From contig NZ_LMIW01000011.1 of the NCBI RefSeq assembly GCF_001429185.1, forward strand, positions 307,078 through 371,077: a stretch of DNA of 64,000 bases, written 5' to 3'. This DNA is from Terrabacter sp. Root85 (GTDB taxonomy: Bacteria; Actinomycetota; Actinomycetes; Actinomycetales; Dermatophilaceae). The notes under the pieces were generated by a model. That model searched no databases, was not told the DNA's origin, and saw nothing but the letters and a program-made list of their open reading frames with translations. The translations under genes and the position numbers were made by a program. Shown here piece by piece: positions 8,499 to 17,283 of this stretch. Position 1 is the stretch's first letter. Every line of letters starts with the position of its first letter.

Positions 8499-9092
8499 AT
8501 GCCCGAAGCCCGAGGAGTGAGCCGACGTGTGAGCGCCGACCTCCCCGTGGCCGTCGGGGCAGCTCTGGCCTTCGTCGCCTACGTCTGGGTGCTCGTGCAC
8601 GCGACGGTGCCGCTCGTCACCGTCTTCGGCTTCGCCTCCGACGGGCACCCCAAGCTGTATGCGGCCTTCCTGGCCGGTCTCGCCGGCCTGCCCGGTCTGC
8701 TGCTGACCCTGCCTCGCGCGTTCACGCCGCCCGCGTCGGCCGTGCAGCCGTCGGTCCGGAGCCGCCGTCAGGCCTCGGCGCTGAGGCGCTCGTACCTGCG
8801 CACCGACGTGCTCGGCCTCGCGGCCCTGCTCCTCGCCCAGGTGCCGCTGCCGGCGCCGTGGGGTCCCGCCGGCAAGGCAGCGACGATCGCCAACATCACG
8901 AAGTCCCCCGAGATCGTCGAGCTGAGCGCCACGTTCGCGAACTACTCGATCGCCGTCTTCGCCATCGGCATCCTCGGCGCGGTCGTCGCCAAGGTCTACG
9001 GCCACGCGGCGGCGTTGCGGGTCCTCGCGATCATCCTCGTCGTCGGTGCGCCCGTCGTGGCCTGGCTCCTCGTGGTGCGCGCCGTCAGCTGA
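8499..9092 (+). CDS. Multi-pass membrane protein of unknown function
   Basis: A 197-residue protein with about four hydrophobic segments (near residues 17-37, 55-70, 105-120, and 150-195) separated by a basic loop RSRRQASALRRSYLR. No family is recognised. Its stop overlaps the stop of the convergent glycosyltransferase gene by 8 bp (9085-9092). The start follows directly after a -10-like TACACT. The context of cell-envelope genes makes an envelope role possible, but this is only inference. Confidence 0.65.
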   Translation: MPEARGVSRRVSADLPVAVGAALAFVAYVWVLVHATVPLVTVFGFASDGHPKLYAAFLAGLAGLPGLLLTLPRAFTPPASAVQPSVRSRRQASALRRSYLRTDVLGLAALLLAQVPLPAPWGPAGKAATIANITKSPEIVELSATFANYSIAVFAIGILGAVVAKVYGHAAALRVLAIILVVGAPVVAWLLVVRAVS

Positions 9093-10218
9093 CGGACAGG
9101 AGGTTGTCGACCTCCGCCCGGATGCGCTCGTGGAATCTCGCCTCCGAGAAGTGCTCGGCATGGGCGCGGATCGCGGCCTCGTCCCAGACCCGCTCTCGGG
9201 CGGCGACGACGGCGGCGCGGACGGCTGGCACGGTCGGCTCCTCGAAGAACGTCCCGTTGACGCTCTCGTCGACGGTGTCGAGATAGCCGCCGGCGTGCAG
9301 GGCCAGGGTGGGCACCCCGAACGCCGCCGCCTCGAGGGGGGTGAGCCCGAAGTCCTCGAGGCTCGGCGCGAGCAGGGTGCCGGCGTGGGCGTAGGTCCAG
9401 CGCAGCTCCGCGTCCGTCAGGCCCGAGACGATCCGGACGTTGTCCGGTGCCTCGGCGCGCAGCCGCGCCTCGAGCGGTCCCGCACCGACGACGACGAGCC
9501 GCTCGGGGAGGTCGCGCACGGCGTCGACCGCGACGTCGACGTTCTTGTAGGGCAGCAGCCGCGACACGAGGAGCAGGTAGCCCTCGTCGGCCCAGTCCGC
9601 CAGGGAGGCCACCGCCTCCTGCGGGTCGGCGGGGTCGATTCCGTAGGGCGGGGCGAGCACCTGGGCGTCGATGCCGTATGCCGCCGCGATGCGCCCCCGG
9701 ACCACCGTCGAGTTCGCGAGGTAGCGGTCCGCGGACGCCGCTGCGCGACGGTCCCAGCGGCGCAGCCACCCGCTGAGCAGACCCAGCGCGCGCGCCTTCG
9801 CGGACCGGCCGGCCTCGTCCCCGAGGTAGGCATCGGCCTGGTAGAGCCAGCGCGCCGGGGCGTGGCAGTAGACGAGCTTGAGCCCGGTCGTCGGCACGCC
9901 GTGCGCCCAGCCCGAGCTCGACACCACGACGACGTCGGCGTCCACGGGAAGGTGGGACACGGCATACGGGAGCAGGGGGAGAGCGGCCCGGTGGTCGCGG
10001 CGCAGCGCCCCGATGCGGTTGATGGGGGAGACGACGACCCGCGCATCGCGGAACTCCGGGTAGGTGCCGGCCGGGTCGTAGAGCGTCGTGTGGATCGTCG
10101 CGTCGGGAAAGGCCCGGTGCAGCGCCAGGACGACCCGCTCCGCACCGCCGCGCTGGGTCAGGTAGTCGTGCGCGATGGCGACGCGCGGTCGCCCGACAGG
10201 GAGGTCCTGGGTGCTCAC
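9085..10218 (-). CDS. Family 4 glycosyltransferase
   Basis: A 377-residue GT-B enzyme. It opens with RVAIAHDYLTQRGGAERVVLAL, the typical N-terminal Gly-rich acceptor loop, and has LLLVSRLLPYKNVDVAV and a donor-site APSLEDFGLTPLEAAAFGVP segment. Relatives transfer mannose or similar sugars to lipid-linked glycans, but the substrate is not readable here. The GTG at 10218 overlaps the stop of the upstream GT4 (GTGA), with GGAGG 9 nt before it, so the two are translationally coupled. The longer open frame upstream is only a shadow. Confidence 0.88.
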   Translation of the reverse strand: MSTQDLPVGRPRVAIAHDYLTQRGGAERVVLALHRAFPDATIHTTLYDPAGTYPEFRDARVVVSPINRIGALRRDHRAALPLLPYAVSHLPVDADVVVVSSSGWAHGVPTTGLKLVYCHAPARWLYQADAYLGDEAGRSAKARALGLLSGWLRRWDRRAAASADRYLANSTVVRGRIAAAYGIDAQVLAPPYGIDPADPQEAVASLADWADEGYLLLVSRLLPYKNVDVAVDAVRDLPERLVVVGAGPLEARLRAEAPDNVRIVSGLTDAELRWTYAHAGTLLAPSLEDFGLTPLEAAAFGVPTLALHAGGYLDTVDESVNGTFFEEPTVPAVRAAVVAARERVWDEAAIRAHAEHFSEARFHERIRAEVDNLLSVS

Positions 10219-11399
10219 GAGGCGGCCTCCTCCCAGACCCGGGTCACGGTCTCGGCGGACCGCTCGATCCCGAAACGGTCGGCGACGTCGGCGAGGGCGC
10301 GAGAGGCGCGGGCCAGCGCCTCCGCCGGACGGTCGATGACGTCGAGGACCGCCAGTGCCAGGGCCTGCTCGTCTCCGGCGTCGACGAGGAGCCCCGTCTC
10401 GGAGCCCCTCGGCGACGTGCGCACGATCTCGTCGACCCCACCGCCGCGGGTGGCGACGACCGGCACGCCCCATCCCATCGCCTCCGTGACCACCTGGCCG
10501 AAGGGCTCGGGCACCGTCGACGCGTGCACGCAGACGGACATGGCCTCGAGCTCGCCTCGCGGGTCGTCGACGAAGCCGACGAGGTCGATGTCGGCCTCGA
10601 GCCCGAGACGACCGATCTCCGAGCGCAGCTCCCGTTCGTAGTCCGCGGCGCCGAAGGCGGCGGAACCGACCAGCCTGAAGCGGGTCGTCGGACGTACGTC
10701 CACGACGTGTCGCGCGGCCCGAACGAGGACGAGCTGGCCCTTGGTGGGGCTGAGCCGTCCCATCATGCCAACGACGGGGCCACCCTCCGGCTGGAGACGT
10801 CGGCCGGAGTGCGCGACCTGCTCCGAGGACAGCCCCGGGTAGGCAACCGTCGGACGGCGCGCGCCGGGCAGGGTGGCGGCCGTCGCCTCGGAGTTGACGA
10901 CGACGGCGTGCGGCACGCGGCGGGCGAGGAACCGCAGCAGGCGCACCGTCCGAAACGGCAGGTAGTCCTCGGCGATGCGGTCGTGGACGTGCCACACGAG
11001 GGGCTTGCGCAGCAGGAGAGCCACGGGGATCGCGAGGAGGTCCGCCTTGAGCGAGGTCGAGTGGACGACGTCGACGTCGAGAGCACGGAGGGAGGCGGCG
11101 AGGCGGTGCAGGAAGGCCGCGCCGCTCGCAGCGCGACGCAGTGCGCTGAGCGGGCCGACGGCACGGCCCATGTCCCGGACCCTCGGGTCCAGGGGAACGA
11201 CGACGACCCGCTGGCCGACCCGTTGGAGCCGTTCCGCGAGAGGTCCCGAGGAGAAGAGGACGACGACGGGCTCGACGCGCTCCCGGTCGACGACCTCCAA
11301 CAGCCTCAGCAGTGCGAGCTCGGCGCCACCCAGCTCGGCCGTGTGGTCGAGGATCGCCACACGCACGGGAGGGCGCGGAGGCGGCGCGGCTGGAGGCAC
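10215..11399 (-). CDS. Family 4 glycosyltransferase
   Basis: A 394-residue GT-B enzyme with the N-terminal motif VAILDHTAELGGAELALLRLL, the donor-domain MGRLSPTKGQLVLVRAARHV segment and VPEPFGQVVTEAMGWGVPVVATRGGG, which contains the paired Glu motif of the family. It is expected to act at the inner face of the membrane in glycan assembly. It overlaps the next GT4 gene by 4 nt. The GTG start sits before a Pro-rich leader, so a later start is possible, but nothing better is seen. Confidence 0.86.
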   Translation of the reverse strand: MPPAAPPPRPPVRVAILDHTAELGGAELALLRLLEVVDRERVEPVVVLFSSGPLAERLQRVGQRVVVVPLDPRVRDMGRAVGPLSALRRAASGAAFLHRLAASLRALDVDVVHSTSLKADLLAIPVALLLRKPLVWHVHDRIAEDYLPFRTVRLLRFLARRVPHAVVVNSEATAATLPGARRPTVAYPGLSSEQVAHSGRRLQPEGGPVVGMMGRLSPTKGQLVLVRAARHVVDVRPTTRFRLVGSAAFGAADYERELRSEIGRLGLEADIDLVGFVDDPRGELEAMSVCVHASTVPEPFGQVVTEAMGWGVPVVATRGGGVDEIVRTSPRGSETGLLVDAGDEQALALAVLDVIDRPAEALARASRALADVADRFGIERSAETVTRVWEEAAS

Positions 11400-11485
11400 G
11401 CCCCGAGGCTACCTACGGGCGCAACAGACTGCCCCGATGATGGGCGTGCCCGCGCGTCGTCTCGTCAGGGCAAGACCACCGCGGA

Positions 11486-12685
11486 TCACGAACTGGCGAG
11501 ACCTTGATAGATGCGGGAGTACTGCAGCGCAATCGCGGACCACGTGTATCGGCGTGCGGAGGCCTGCCCGGCCGCCCCGAGGGCCGCCCGCCTCTCGGGG
11601 TCGTGCAACAGCGACTCGACGGCGTGGGCCAGCGCCCCGGTGTTGACCGGGTCGACGAGGACGCCGTCGACCCCGTCGGTGACGAACGACGCAGGCCCCC
11701 CGAGGCTCGTGGCGACGAGGGGTGTGCCGGCGCGCCACGCCTCGAGCGCGACGATGCCGAAGGCCTCGCGGCGGCTGGGCATGACGACGACGTCGGCCCG
11801 ACGCATCCAGGTGTCGACGCCGGCTTCATCGAGCGGTCCGACCAGTCGGAGCCGGTCGCCGAGGCCGACCTGCTCACCGAGCGCCCGCAGGGCTTCGCCC
11901 TGGGACCCGTCGCCGCCGATGACCAACGTCGGGGAGAGCTCGCGGTCGATGCCCGCGACGGCGTCGACGAGCAGGTCGAAGCCCTTCGTCGTCTCGAGCC
12001 TGCCGACCCCCAGGACGACGGGGCCGTCCGGCAGGCCGAGCGCGTCGGGCATCGTGCCGGTCGGAGGCGTCGTCGGCACGGGACCGACGCCGTTGGGCAC
12101 GACGGTCCCGCCCTCGAGGCCGAACCGGTCCCGCAGGTCGTCGAGCACCTGCTCGGAGCACCCCGTCGTCACCGCGGCGGCCGCGATGGTCCGGCGCAGT
12201 CCCTCGCGCATCAGCGCCGAGGTGCCGAAGGCGTCGTGGTCGTCCATGAACGTCTCGCCGTGGCTCGACAGCACGAGCGGGGTGCCGGTGCGACGAGCCA
12301 GCGCGGCGGCATACACCCCGTTGGGTCCAAAGCACTGGACGTGGAGCAGGTCGGGGCGGAAGGCGCGGAAGGCCGACCGCCACGCGTGCCACGCCCGCGG
12401 GGCGGCGAGCCCGAAGCTCATGAGGGCGCGCCCCGAGCGGGCCGGCAGGGGAGTCGGCAGGTGGCGCACGACGGTGCCGTCGAGCTCGGTGACGCCGAGG
12501 TGCTCGCCGCGGTCGACGGTCCACACCTCGACCTCCGTGCCCCTCCTGCGCAGCTCGCGCGCGACGTGGCGGACATGCCCCTCGACCCCACCGAGGTGCG
12601 GGTGGTACGACGAGGTCACGAGCGCGACGCGCGGCCGACCGGCACCATCCACAGCGGCTCCTCTCGGTCGGGCCCGCGAGGTCAC
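11486..12685 (-). CDS. Family 4 glycosyltransferase
   Basis: A 399-residue GT-B enzyme with VALVTSSYHPHLGGVEGHVRHVARELRRRG at its N-terminus (read here in part as SYHPHLGGVEGHV), GVGRLETTKGFDLLVDAV in the donor domain and MPSRREAFGIVALEAWRAGTPLVATSLGG. The pattern resembles mannosyltransferases of the PimB/MgtA kind, but that is only a likeness. It lies 86 nt upstream of the 10215-11399 gene on the same strand and is probably in the same operon. It is divergent from the GT4 gene at 12768. Confidence 0.86.
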   Translation of the reverse strand: MTSRARPRGAAVDGAGRPRVALVTSSYHPHLGGVEGHVRHVARELRRRGTEVEVWTVDRGEHLGVTELDGTVVRHLPTPLPARSGRALMSFGLAAPRAWHAWRSAFRAFRPDLLHVQCFGPNGVYAAALARRTGTPLVLSSHGETFMDDHDAFGTSALMREGLRRTIAAAAVTTGCSEQVLDDLRDRFGLEGGTVVPNGVGPVPTTPPTGTMPDALGLPDGPVVLGVGRLETTKGFDLLVDAVAGIDRELSPTLVIGGDGSQGEALRALGEQVGLGDRLRLVGPLDEAGVDTWMRRADVVVMPSRREAFGIVALEAWRAGTPLVATSLGGPASFVTDGVDGVLVDPVNTGALAHAVESLLHDPERRAALGAAGQASARRYTWSAIALQYSRIYQGLASS

Positions 12686-12767
12686 CGGCTCGCGGGCGGT
12701 CTCACCCTACGATGCGAGGGCGGACCCGTCCCGCAGTTGACCACCGCCCCGACAGCGAGGATCCCGC

Positions 12768-13829
12768 GTGCACCGGCTCACGATCGCCACGACCGCGACG
12801 GCGGTGCCGATGGGTGCGCAGGCCTACGAGCGACACATCGTCTCGCGCGCACCCGCGGCCCTCGCCGCGTTGGCCGCGCCGGGCGAGGTGTGGCGGGTCC
12901 GGCACGTCGTGGCGCGCTCGCTCCGGTCGCCCCTGCCCGGCACCCTCCGCCTGCCGATGGGCTGGCTCGGTGGCGCGTCACCGCGCGCGCGTGCGGCGGC
13001 CGGTCGTCTCGCGTACGCCCGTGGTGGGCTCGTGCACCGGATGAACCTCGAGCTGCCGCCGGCGCCCCGTGAGGTCGTGACGCTGCACGACGTCGTGGCC
13101 TGGCGCTACGCCGACGAGTCCGCACCCGTGGCCGCCGCGGCGGAGGAGCTGCGCCGGGCAGCTGCCGTCGTCTGCGTCTCGGCCTTCACGGCATCCGAGG
13201 CGGTCGACCTGCTCGGGCTCGTCGACCCCGTCGTCGTCCCGAACGGGGTCGAGGAGCGCTACTTCGGCGCGGAGCCGCTCGGCGCCGACGGGCTGTCCGC
13301 GCTCGGCGTCGACGGACCCTACGTCCTCACCGCCGGTGGGGCGTCCGAGCGCAAGAACCTCGCGGCGCTCGCCGACGCGTGGCCCCGGATCCGGGCAGCC
13401 CGGCCCGACGTGACGCTGGTGCTCGCCGGCCCGCCCCACCCCCGTCGCACCGAGCTCTTCGCCTCGCTGCCCGGCGTCCGACTCGTCGGGCGCGTCGCCG
13501 ACGAGGTGCTGCCGAGGCTGTATGCCGCCGCCTCCGTCGTCGTCGTCCCGTCCCTCGTCGAGGGCTTCGGCCTTCCGGCGCTCGAGGGAATGGCCACGGG
13601 CGTGCCCGTCGTCGCCGCCGACCGGTCGTCCCTGCCCGAGGTCGTCGGCGACGGCGGCCTCCTCGTCGACCCCACCGGCGCGGGTATCGCCGCCGGCGTC
13701 CTCGACGTCCTCGCCGGCGGTGCTGAGGTCGAGGCGATGGCCCGCCGCGGCTTCGAGCGGTCGCGCCGGTTCACCTGGGAGGCGAGCGCCGAGGGGCACG
13801 CGCGGGTCTGGCGCTCCGTCACCGACTGA
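12768..13829 (+). CDS. Family 4 glycosyltransferase
   Basis: A 353-residue GT-B enzyme with an unusual N-terminus (MHRLTIATTATAVPMGAQAYERHIV) and a standard donor domain: TAGGASERKNLAALADAW, VGRVADEVLPRLYAAASVVVVPS and EGFGLPALEGMATGVPVVAADRSSLPEV. The GTG start has GAGG 7 nt upstream. A TACGAT hexamer at 12709-12714 may be its -10. It is convergent with the PAP2 gene, their stops being 1 bp apart. Its donor and acceptor are unknown. Confidence 0.85.
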   Translation: MHRLTIATTATAVPMGAQAYERHIVSRAPAALAALAAPGEVWRVRHVVARSLRSPLPGTLRLPMGWLGGASPRARAAAGRLAYARGGLVHRMNLELPPAPREVVTLHDVVAWRYADESAPVAAAAEELRRAAAVVCVSAFTASEAVDLLGLVDPVVVPNGVEERYFGAEPLGADGLSALGVDGPYVLTAGGASERKNLAALADAWPRIRAARPDVTLVLAGPPHPRRTELFASLPGVRLVGRVADEVLPRLYAAASVVVVPSLVEGFGLPALEGMATGVPVVAADRSSLPEVVGDGGLLVDPTGAGIAAGVLDVLAGGAEVEAMARRGFERSRRFTWEASAEGHARVWRSVTD

Positions 13830-13830
13830 C

Positions 13831-14478
13831 TCAGCCGACGGGCCCTGCACCCTCCCGCGCCGTGCGGCGCGAGGCCCGGACCTCCGTGGCGAGGTTGGGG
13901 GAGTCACCGCCGACGACGGCGAAGGTCGCCGCGGCAACCGCGACCACGAGCAGCGCGCTGCCGACGACGTCACGGGGCTGGTGCGCGTACCACGACACGT
14001 TGCCGAGGCCGATGCACAACGCCGCCACGCCCAGACCGACGAGCCCTCGTCGCGTCACGGGTCGCGGCCACACGACCGCGACCCCGACGAGCAGGCCGAG
14101 GCCGGCGGCCGCGTGGTTGGACGGGAAGGCGTCCCCGCCGATGCCGAAGACGTCGCGCGTGCGCAGCTCGAGAGCCACGAACGTCGCCGCCGCCGGGATG
14201 ACGACGCCCGCGAGGGCGCGCCGCCAGCCGCGTCGGACGAGTGCGAGGAGCGCGAGAACGATGACCATCGGAGCGAGCACGACGATGACCAACGGCCGGG
14301 CCAGGCGGTCGAGACCCTGGCGCAGGGCTCCCGGCAGCCCGTTGAGGATCCAGCCGCGGACGGCGGCGTCGACCGTCACACCGATCCCGGTTCGGGTCGA
14401 GAGGAGCGCGGTGAGCGCGAAGGCCGTGGCGGCGGCGACGGCCACGGTGGCCCAGCGGAGGCGATCGCGATGCGACAC
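13831..14478 (-). CDS. PAP2 family phosphatase
   Basis: A membrane phosphatase of about 215 residues with five to six helices. It carries the PSNHAA motif and the downstream WYAHQPRDVVG motif, giving the second and third parts of the acid-phosphatase active site; the first part is less clear (RR region near the middle). Such enzymes dephosphorylate undecaprenyl pyrophosphate or other lipid phosphates. The GTG at 14478 is preferred over 14484 since AGGAGG lies 5 nt before it. The gene is divergent from the nucleotidyltransferase gene. Confidence 0.82.
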   Translation of the reverse strand: MSHRDRLRWATVAVAAATAFALTALLSTRTGIGVTVDAAVRGWILNGLPGALRQGLDRLARPLVIVVLAPMVIVLALLALVRRGWRRALAGVVIPAAATFVALELRTRDVFGIGGDAFPSNHAAAGLGLLVGVAVVWPRPVTRRGLVGLGVAALCIGLGNVSWYAHQPRDVVGSALLVVAVAAATFAVVGGDSPNLATEVRASRRTAREGAGPVG

Positions 14479-14546
14479 GTGCACCTCCTGGCGGGCTGTT
14501 ATGGTGCGATCGACCAGTCCGCTTGCAGTCTATGGGGGTTCGCTCG

Positions 14547-15440
14547 ATGGCAACCCAGGAGGCGACGGGGGCCCCCTCTGCGGGTGCCACTGTGCCCCTC
14601 GAGGTACGCATCGGTTTCGCCCACGCATCAGTTCAGTGGATCGCCGACCGGTGCGGAGCGGACCTGCTGCACGTCAAGGGTGCGGCACTCGATCCGACCC
14701 TGGTGCCGGGGCGCGGCTACTCCGATGCCGACGTGCTGGCCCGTCCGGCGCACGTGCGTCGTTTGCTCGACGAGCTGCCTCGCCATGGCTGGGAGCTCAT
14801 CAACACCTTCGTCTACGGATCGTCCTTCGAGCATTCGGCGACCTTGCGACACCAGGATTTCGGACTGCTCGACCTGCACCGCATCTATCCTGGGACCGGT
14901 CCCACGCCCGAGCGGGCCTTCGACACCCTGTGGTCCCAGCGCACCACGAAGGTTCTGGGCGGCATCGACTGCCCGGTGCCGTCGCACGATGCGCAAGCCG
15001 TCGTCCTACTCCTGCACGCCGCCCGCGGCGGCAGCGATGCCAAGGCCGCCAACGACGTCGAGTGGCTCTGGACATCGGCCGACGACGCTGCTCGCGACCG
15101 TGTTCTCGACTGGGTGGGGCGGCTCGATGCCGGTCTGGCCTTCTCGGTCATCACCGGCACCCTCGACGAGCATCGGGACGACCCGGCATACGACCTCTGG
15201 CGCGTCGCGGCGCGCGGGGGCACCCGGATGGAGGAGTGGCGCGCCAGGGTGCGGGCGGCCCGGGGCCTGCGCGCCAAGCTGACCGTCGCGTCGCGCTCGG
15301 TGCTCGTCAACGTCGAGCACCTGACGATCGTGCGTGGACGCCCCGTGTCGCGCGCAGAGATCGTGGCCGAGTTCTTCGGCCGACCGGCGCGAGGCCTGAG
15401 GGAGCAGGTCTCCCGCCTCGCCCGTCGGAGCCGGCGGTGA
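14547..15440 (+). CDS. Uncharacterised nucleotidyltransferase family protein (NTP_transf_5-like)
   Basis: A 297-residue protein with LLHVKGAAL (K44) and GRGYSDADVLARP (D60, D62), the pattern of the uncharacterised nucleotidyltransferase family that occurs beside PqqD-like and HPr-kinase-like genes in glycan loci. The rest is His/Asp-rich (HDAQAVVLLLHAARGG). The target is unknown. The ATG at 14547 has GGGGG 8 nt upstream; ATG at 14532 or TTG at 14523 are alternatives. Its stop overlaps the start of the PqqD-like gene by 4 nt (GTGA), so the pair is translated together. Confidence 0.75.
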   Translation: MATQEATGAPSAGATVPLEVRIGFAHASVQWIADRCGADLLHVKGAALDPTLVPGRGYSDADVLARPAHVRRLLDELPRHGWELINTFVYGSSFEHSATLRHQDFGLLDLHRIYPGTGPTPERAFDTLWSQRTTKVLGGIDCPVPSHDAQAVVLLLHAARGGSDAKAANDVEWLWTSADDAARDRVLDWVGRLDAGLAFSVITGTLDEHRDDPAYDLWRVAARGGTRMEEWRARVRAARGLRAKLTVASRSVLVNVEHLTIVRGRPVSRAEIVAEFFGRPARGLREQVSRLARRSRR

Positions 15441-15736
15441 GGGCCGCCTACCGTCCCGGACCCGACGCCGGGGTCACCGTGAGCGACGACGGGATGTCCG
15501 TCTACGTCGCACGCCTGCCCGGCGGCCCGCTCCTCGTCCTCGACGGTGCCGCGGCCCTGATCTGGGCCGAGGCCACGACGGCTCCCGCGACCGGATGGGT
15601 GGCCCGTGTCGCCGAGCTCGTCGGACAGCCCGAGGACGCGATCACGGCTGACGTCCGGGCCTTCGTCGCCGACCTGAGCGCGCGGGAGCTGCTCGTGCCG
15701 CTGGGTGGCGACGCCGACCCGCCGACCAGGGCCTGA
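15437..15736 (+). CDS. PqqD-like small protein 1
   Basis: A 99-residue protein with a PqqD-type winged-helix pattern: a beta-rich start (GVTVSDDGMSVYVARLPGGPLLVLDGAAALIW) followed by helices (VARVAELVGQPEDAITADVRAFVADLSARELL). PqqD proteins and related RiPP recognition elements bind peptides. In glycan loci similar proteins accompany HprK-like kinases, with unknown purpose. The GTG start overlaps the nucleotidyltransferase stop. The next gene, a BY-kinase, is convergent and ends 33 bp away. Confidence 0.68.
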   Translation: MRAAYRPGPDAGVTVSDDGMSVYVARLPGGPLLVLDGAAALIWAEATTAPATGWVARVAELVGQPEDAITADVRAFVADLSARELLVPLGGDADPPTRA

Positions 15737-15768
15737 GCCCCACCTGACCTGAGGTCGGGCGCGGTGGA

Positions 15769-17175
15769 TCAGGAGTGGTGCTTGGCCTGCGAGCGCTTGG
15801 CCCGACGGCTCGGCTTGACGTCGGCGTCGCGGTTGTAGCCGTAGTAGCCGTAGCGATGAGCGGTCGAGGACCCCGCCGACACCATGTTGAGGGCGAAACC
15901 AGCGACGGGGGCGTCCACGGTCTCGAGCGACTGGACCGCGCTGGCGAGGTCGCGCTTCTTCGTCCGCTCGGCGCCGACGACCATGATCAGGCCGTGCGTC
16001 AGCTTGTTGATGAGCACGGCGTCGATGACCGGGACGACGGGCGGGCTGTCCACGAGGATGAAGTCGTAGTCGTGGGACAGCTTGCCGAAGAGGACCTCCA
16101 TCGGCTCGGAGCCGAGCAGCTCGCTCGGGTTGGGCGGCACAGGGCCGGCTGGCAGCACGTGGAGGGTGGTCTCGCGCCAGCGCTGGATGACGTCGTCGGT
16201 GTCCGCCTGACCGAGCAGGAGGGTGGTCAGGCCGAACGAGCCGTCGAGACCCATCGTGCTCGCGACCGAGGGGTTGCGCAGGTCGCCGTCGATGAGCAGC
16301 ACCTTGGATCCGGCGTCCGCCATCGCGAGGGCGAGGTTGATCGTCGTCGTCGTCTTGCCCTCACCGGGCACCGACGAGGTGACGACGAACGAGTGCCCAC
16401 CGGTCGTGACATCGACGAAGAGGATGTTGGTGCGCAGGCGGCGGATCGACTCCGCGTGCCGTCCGTGCGGGTCGCTCTCGAGCGAGAGCAGGCCGTTCTT
16501 GACCGACTTCACCATCGGGATGTCGCCGAGGATGGGCCGCTTCGACAAGGCCTTGATGTCCTCCTCCGTGCGCACCTTGGTGTCCAGGGTGTGCCGGAGC
16601 AGCGCGAGGCCGACGCCGAGCGCGAGGCCGAGGAGCGCGCCGAGCATGAGGTTGCGCTTGGCGTTGGGTGACGTGGGGTCAGCCGGAACAGAGGCCGGCA
16701 CGATGGTGTCGGCCTCGACGGCCTGACCATTCGAGGCGAGAAGCGGGGAGAACTTCTTGGCCACGTCGGCCAGCACGGGGCCCGCCTCGGTGGCGACTCG
16801 CGCGACGAGCTGGGGGTCCCCACCGGTCGCGGTGATCGTCATCATGTTGGACGTCTGAGAGACGTCGCCCGAGACGGACAGCGGGAATCCCGCAGGCAGG
16901 CCGAGCCGGGTCCGCAGGGGATCCATGACCGACGGTGAGGTCAGGACCTCGAGGTAGGTGCCGAGGTCGCCTGCCGAGACGGCGTAGGTCGCGACCTGGT
17001 TGTTGTTGGTGGCGCTCGCCGGGGTGGTCGCCCGCAGGTAGATCTTCGAGCTGGACGTGTAGACGGCAGGGGTCAGCATCGTCTGGACAGCGGTCGCCGC
17101 GACCACCGCGAGCAGACTCACCGCGATGATGCGCCACCGTGCCCCCAGAACGCCCAGGAACTCCCGGAACGTCAC
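15769..17175 (-). CDS. Bacterial tyrosine kinase fused to Wzz chain-length domain
   Basis: A 468-residue polysaccharide co-polymerase with autokinase activity. The Wzz part has membrane helices near residues 16-36 and 174-194. The kinase domain has Walker A SSVPGEGKTT (267-276), Walker A' VLLIDGD (292-298), Walker B ILVDSPPV (373-380) and a short C-terminal tyrosine cluster (Y442, Y444, Y445, Y447). Cycles of tail phosphorylation control polymer length. The GTG at 17175 lies just before the Wzz domain and has a G-rich stretch upstream. It is divergent from the glycan operon starting at 17284. The phosphatase at 5657 is the likely partner. Confidence 0.93.
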   Translation of the reverse strand: MTFREFLGVLGARWRIIAVSLLAVVAATAVQTMLTPAVYTSSSKIYLRATTPASATNNNQVATYAVSAGDLGTYLEVLTSPSVMDPLRTRLGLPAGFPLSVSGDVSQTSNMMTITATGGDPQLVARVATEAGPVLADVAKKFSPLLASNGQAVEADTIVPASVPADPTSPNAKRNLMLGALLGLALGVGLALLRHTLDTKVRTEEDIKALSKRPILGDIPMVKSVKNGLLSLESDPHGRHAESIRRLRTNILFVDVTTGGHSFVVTSSVPGEGKTTTTINLALAMADAGSKVLLIDGDLRNPSVASTMGLDGSFGLTTLLLGQADTDDVIQRWRETTLHVLPAGPVPPNPSELLGSEPMEVLFGKLSHDYDFILVDSPPVVPVIDAVLINKLTHGLIMVVGAERTKKRDLASAVQSLETVDAPVAGFALNMVSAGSSTAHRYGYYGYNRDADVKPSRRAKRSQAKHHS

Positions 17176-17283
17176 TTTGCCCCCCCTGGCCCAACTCGAC
17201 AGTACGTGCGGCGATCCTCCCATATCATCCAAGGGGTTGTGCCGAGTCGGAGACATCCGGGGACGGCACGGGGAGAGGGGTGA

